Source: an uncultured beta proteobacterium (GTDB lineage: Bacteria; Pseudomonadota; Gammaproteobacteria; Burkholderiales; Burkholderiaceae_C). From it: 64,000 bases of DNA. Below, piece after piece: positions 61,053 through 64,000 of the stretch (positions are counted from its first letter, which is position 1; every line of letters begins with the position of its first letter). Location of the stretch: NCBI GenBank assembly GCA_903845935.1, contig CAIMZI010000091.1, positions 62,001 to 126,000 on the forward strand, given 5' to 3'. The notes below the pieces were generated by a model. It was not told where the DNA came from. It saw only the letters and a list, made by a program, of their open reading frames with translations, and searched no databases. Both the position numbers and the translations under genes were made by a program.

Positions 61053-61976
61053 TTAGTCCGCAAAGAAGTTCACCGGCAGCCCGGGCCTATCCACGCGGGT
61101 GAAGAACACCGCGCCGGAGTCGGGAAACTGCGCCAGCTCAGGCGCACTGCGGCCGTGGCGTGCCGTCGTGAGGTACAGGGTTTGGAGGTCCTCGCCGCCT
61201 AAGCAGGGCATAGTCGGACACTGGGCCGGGGTTTCCAGTTCCTGCAACAAGCGGCCATTCGGGGCAAAGCAGCAGACGCGTCTACCCTCGAACATGGAAA
61301 CCCAGTAGTTGCCCAGCACATCCACGGCAGCGCCATCCGGGCGACCCCGGTAGCTGCGGTCTTCCCAGGTCCAGCCAGCAGGTTTGGGTGGAAATTGCAA
61401 ATGTTCGCGATGCCCTGTCAGCGTGTTTGCGGCCAGGTCAAAGTCCCAGGCATGCAGCACATGCTGGGGCGTGTCGGCCCAATACAGGGTGTCGCCCTGC
61501 GGGCTCCAGGCCAGGCCGTTGGCGGTGAGTGCATCCCCAGCCTGGCGCTGCACCAAAGGCGTGCCGTTGCGGCAGTCTATGGAGAACAGTTCGGCGGCGC
61601 GACTGGCCTTGGGCTCGTCTATGGTGCCGACCCAGAAGCGCCCAAGGGCGTCGCACTTGCCGTCATTGGCGCGCACCGACGCGGTGTCATAAGGCAGGGT
61701 AGTGATCCGCTCCAGTGCAGCACCCCAAACGCGGGCGCGAAACACGCCGTCGCGCAGGGCGATTACCAGTCCACCAGACGCCGCCGGGGCAATGCAGCCC
61801 GGCTCGCTGGGCATGTCCCAGGCCTCGACCACGCCATCGGAAACAAGAGCTCGCAAGAGCTTTTTTCCGGGAATGTCGACCCAGTACAGCCTTTGCTCCT
61901 GCGGGTGCCAGAAAGGGGATTCCCCCAGCTCGTAATGGTCAAATCCCAGCTTGTGCCATTGCGTCGTGCTGCTCAT
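61053..61976 (-). CDS. SMP-30/gluconolactonase family sugar lactonase
   Basis: A 307-residue six-bladed propeller protein with a metal-site Glu in GESPFWHPQEQRLYWVDI, RANDGKCDALGRFWVGTID, NGLAWSPQGDTLYWADT and DGAAVDVLGNYWVSMFEG. Family members hydrolyse aldonolactones. Its start overlaps the stop of the aldose 1-epimerase gene (ATGA), so the two probably act on one sugar-oxidation route. The sugar is unknown. Confidence 0.92.
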   Translation of the reverse strand: MSSTTQWHKLGFDHYELGESPFWHPQEQRLYWVDIPGKKLLRALVSDGVVEAWDMPSEPGCIAPAASGGLVIALRDGVFRARVWGAALERITTLPYDTASVRANDGKCDALGRFWVGTIDEPKASRAAELFSIDCRNGTPLVQRQAGDALTANGLAWSPQGDTLYWADTPQHVLHAWDFDLAANTLTGHREHLQFPPKPAGWTWEDRSYRGRPDGAAVDVLGNYWVSMFEGRRVCCFAPNGRLLQELETPAQCPTMPCLGGEDLQTLYLTTARHGRSAPELAQFPDSGAVFFTRVDRPGLPVNFFAD

Positions 61977-62851
61977 ACCAAGGGCTCCAACTGGATGCGC
62001 ATGGTGGCGGTGAAGGTTTCACCCGGCTGCAGTACGCGCAGGCCCAGGGCTTCGGACGTCACACCGGTCTGTTGCGCCAGCGCCAGCGGGTTGTTGACAT
62101 GGCTGACCGGCTCGATGGCGATGCTGTCGCGCCCCGGCGTGGTGAACACCACCAGACAGTTCAGGTCAGAAGTCACGCTCATGCGCAGCACACCCTCGCT
62201 AAGTTGCAGCCTGCCATTCCAGCCGTCAAAGCAGTGGTCCACATCGAGTCGGCTGCAATCGGTATCCAGGCCGGGGTTGTCCAGGCGCTGGACAGGCAGC
62301 TTGTCCGCATCCATCTCCCAGCGGCCCTGTGACTCAAACTGAATACGGGTGTTCGCACTCTTGGCAAAGTAAGGATGCCAGCCCAGACCGACCGGCGCGG
62401 CAATATCGGCACGATTGGTGATGGACAGCTGCAATTCCAACGCATCGCCAGTGAGCGCGAAGGACTGACTGCTGTCAAAGGCAAAAGGCCAGGAAGCGTC
62501 GGCGGCATGGCAATAGCTCAGTACCGCCCGTGAAGCACTGGATTCTTCCACCAACCAGGCGCGCTCCCAGCCCACGCCATGGATCGTGTGAGGTTCAGGC
62601 TCAAAATTTTGTGGCAACGCATATTCCTTCCCGGCCCAGTGCAGCTTGCGCCAGCCGATGCGGTTGGAATAGGGAATGAGCGGATAGCTGGCGGACACGC
62701 GCACATCCTGCAGTTGCGCCGCCGGTGTGGAGCGCAACACCTGATGCTCGCCCCACCACAGACCGGCGATGCAGCCGCCCAGGTCGGGACGCAGTTCGCA
62801 ACGCAGGGCGCCGCTCAAGAGAGAAATGGGGGAGGTCATAGGCGTGGGCAC
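61973..62851 (-). CDS. Aldose 1-epimerase (mutarotase) family protein
   Basis: A 292-residue galactose-mutarotase-fold protein. YPLIPYSNRIGWRKL near residue 57, HGVGWERAWLV with a catalytic-type His, VGLGWHPYFAKS with the second His, and a late acidic region are typical. It interconverts sugar anomers. The start may be the second ATG, four codons in. It is the first gene of a two-gene unit with the SMP-30 lactonase; glcE follows 58 bases later. Confidence 0.9.
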   Translation of the reverse strand: MPTPMTSPISLLSGALRCELRPDLGGCIAGLWWGEHQVLRSTPAAQLQDVRVSASYPLIPYSNRIGWRKLHWAGKEYALPQNFEPEPHTIHGVGWERAWLVEESSASRAVLSYCHAADASWPFAFDSSQSFALTGDALELQLSITNRADIAAPVGLGWHPYFAKSANTRIQFESQGRWEMDADKLPVQRLDNPGLDTDCSRLDVDHCFDGWNGRLQLSEGVLRMSVTSDLNCLVVFTTPGRDSIAIEPVSHVNNPLALAQQTGVTSEALGLRVLQPGETFTATMRIQLEPLV

Positions 62852-62924
62852 AAAAATGAGGTTTTGCGCAGTGTCTCGTATGGCCGCGCTGGAGCATTGT
62901 GCAACGCCGATCTCCCAAAATAAA

Positions 62925-62965
62925 AGCCCGGCGCAACTTTGGGGTTACCAAAGTCGCGCCGGGCT
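62925..62965 (-). terminator. amtB: Strong rho-independent terminator of amtB
   Basis: AGCCCGGCGC (62925-62934) pairs with GCGCCGGGCT (62956-62965), and ACTTTGG (62936-62942) with CCAAAGT (62948-62954). This gives a long stem with one mismatch and a five-base loop. On the minus strand it is followed by TTTTATTTT. It lies 38 bases after the amtB stop codon. Confidence 0.92.
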
Positions 62966-63003
62966 CGGCCGCCAGACTGGCTGGCGACTAGGGAGTTTAG
63001 AGC

Positions 63004-64000
63004 TTAACGGCCGTAGGCAGACTCGCCGTGAGACGTAATGTCCAGGCCTTCGCGCTCGTCTTCTTCGCTAACACGCAGACCGATGGTCTTGTCAACGATG
63101 AAGTAGGCGATGAAGGAGACCACACCGGACCAGACCACCGTGGTCAGCACAGCCTTGGTCTGGATCCAGACCTGGGCGCTGATGGAGTAGTCGGCGGCGG
63201 TGATGCCGGTAGCTGTCACCCAGTCAGCCACGTAGCCAGGGCCACCCAGGGAAGGCGAGTTGAACACGCCGGTCAGGATGGCACCCAAGATGCCGCAGAC
63301 ACCGTGCACGCCGAACACATCGAGTGTGTCGTCAGCGCCCAGCAGCTTCTTCAGACCGGTCACGCCCCACAGGCCGGCAAAACCGGACAGCAGACCAATG
63401 ATCAGCGCGCCGCCGATGCCGACGTTGCCGCAAGCGGGGGTAATGGCAACCAGACCAGCCACGGCGCCGGAGGCAGCACCCAGCATGGAGGCCTTGCCCT
63501 TGTGCATGGCTTCACCGATGGACCAGGTCAGCACAGCAGCGGCAGTGGCGCCGAAGGTGTTGATGAAGGACAGAGCAGCGAAACCGTTGGCTTCCAGAGC
63601 GGAGCCAGCGTTGAAACCGAACCAGCCCACCCACAGCAGCGCAGCGCCCACCATGGTCAGTGTCAGGCTATGAGGAGCCATGGATTCTTTGCCGTAACCG
63701 ACGCGTTTGCCGATGAAGTAAGCACCTACCAGACCGGCGACAGCCGCGTTGATGTGCACCACGGTACCGCCGGCGAAGTCCAGCGCACCCCATTGCCACA
63801 TCATGCCAGCGGTGGCGTTGACCTTGTCAACCACGTCTTTGCTGACGTAAGCGTCAGGGCCGGCCCAGAACCAGACCATGTGTGCGATTGGCAGGTAGCT
63901 GAAGGTGAACCACAGAACCATGAAGGCCAGCACGGCGGAGAACTTGACACGCTCGGCGAACGAACCAACGATCAGCGTGCAGGTAATGGCCGCAAAGGTA
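63004..64000 (-). CDS. amtB: Ammonium transporter AmtB (5' end outside window)
   Basis: The C-terminal 332 residues of an Amt/MEP/Rh channel are visible; the frame stays open to the window edge (TFAAITCTLIVGSFAERVKFSA before the first internal GTG at 63933). Signatures include LDFAGGTVVHINAAVAGLVGAY with the first pore His, GVHGVCGILGAILTGVF with the second pore His region, and ACGNVGIGGALIIGLLSGF. The C-terminal tail, EEDEREGLDITSHGESAYGR, is the standard GlnK-binding type. A glnK gene would be expected just upstream, outside the window. Confidence 0.96.
   Translation of the reverse strand, partial: TFAAITCTLIVGSFAERVKFSAVLAFMVLWFTFSYLPIAHMVWFWAGPDAYVSKDVVDKVNATAGMMWQWGALDFAGGTVVHINAAVAGLVGAYFIGKRVGYGKESMAPHSLTLTMVGAALLWVGWFGFNAGSALEANGFAALSFINTFGATAAAVLTWSIGEAMHKGKASMLGAASGAVAGLVAITPACGNVGIGGALIIGLLSGFAGLWGVTGLKKLLGADDTLDVFGVHGVCGILGAILTGVFNSPSLGGPGYVADWVTATGITAADYSISAQVWIQTKAVLTTVVWSGVVSFIAYFIVDKTIGLRVSEEDEREGLDITSHGESAYGR

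Overview
The window looks like chromosomal DNA of a high-GC betaproteobacterium of the order Burkholderiales, most likely a Rhodoferax-like member of the Comamonadaceae. This rests on the gene types (DctA, MCP, LplT, glcE-glcF, ilvE / zf-CHCC / heptosyltransferase order, a complete ccm operon), the strong G/C bias at third codon positions and a recurring GC-rich palindromic repeat. It is inferred from familiarity, not from a search. Both edges cut genes: a PAS-GGDEF-EAL protein on the left and an ammonium transporter on the right. No rRNA, tRNA, CRISPR, intact insertion sequence or prophage gene was seen. No stretch longer than about 250 bases lacks a gene.

Layout. 1-2.0 kb: c-di-GMP signalling protein. 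2.0-7.6 kb: a plus-strand cluster that looks like copper acquisition or handling: two small H/CPLC (DUF2946-type) membrane proteins, a PCu(A)C chaperone, a TonB-dependent receptor, a BNR/sialidase-like secreted protein with a CECC motif and a CSSC thioredoxin-like protein. Two perfect hairpins flank the chaperone gene. 7.7-13.7 kb: chemoreceptor, an unknown protein, DctA, a diguanylate cyclase and an M48 protease. 13.7-17.2 kb: AmpG-like permease and a two-component pair. 17.2-22.6 kb: a fructose-type (frc) ABC transporter operon with a FucU/RbsD mutarotase and a ROK regulator, divergent from a sugar-kinase-like gene. 22.8-24.9 kb: ilvE, zf-CHCC protein and heptosyltransferase. 25-28.5 kb: SHP, diheme cytochrome c and cytochrome b561 with a QseBC-like two-component system. 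28.6-32.7 kb: alr, a degenerate HD-GYP protein, radA and a small membrane protein. 32.8-39.0 kb: LplT, a small unknown protein, a GAF-HD-GYP phosphodiesterase, an orphan FliA-like sigma factor and an Mg-type P-type ATPase. 39.0-42.5 kb: looser, less GC-rich segment with TrxC and a periplasmic binding protein / CHASE-GGDEF pair. 42.5-45.6 kb: tripartite ABC exporter. 45.8-50.8 kb: MFS exporter, RNB ribonuclease, aldo/keto reductase, FTR1 iron permease and cupredoxin under a Fur box. 51-58.4 kb: glutathione peroxidase, then the full ccmABCDEFGHI operon, with a perfect FNR-type site upstream. 58.6-62.9 kb: glcF, glcE, SMP-30 and aldose 1-epimerase. 63-64 kb: amtB.

The genes share three themes. 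Redox and metal chemistry comes first: copper import, iron import, cytochrome c maturation with an oxygen-responsive site, and SHP/DHC cytochromes that would need the ccm system. Second is carbon uptake: C4-dicarboxylates, a fructose-type sugar, glycolate and aldoses. Third is c-di-GMP signalling, with four likely active enzymes and one degenerate homologue. The most unusual items are the copper cluster, a palindromic repeat translated in-frame inside radA, a heptosyltransferase whose conserved N-terminus seems to need a CTG start, and the FNR site in front of ccm.
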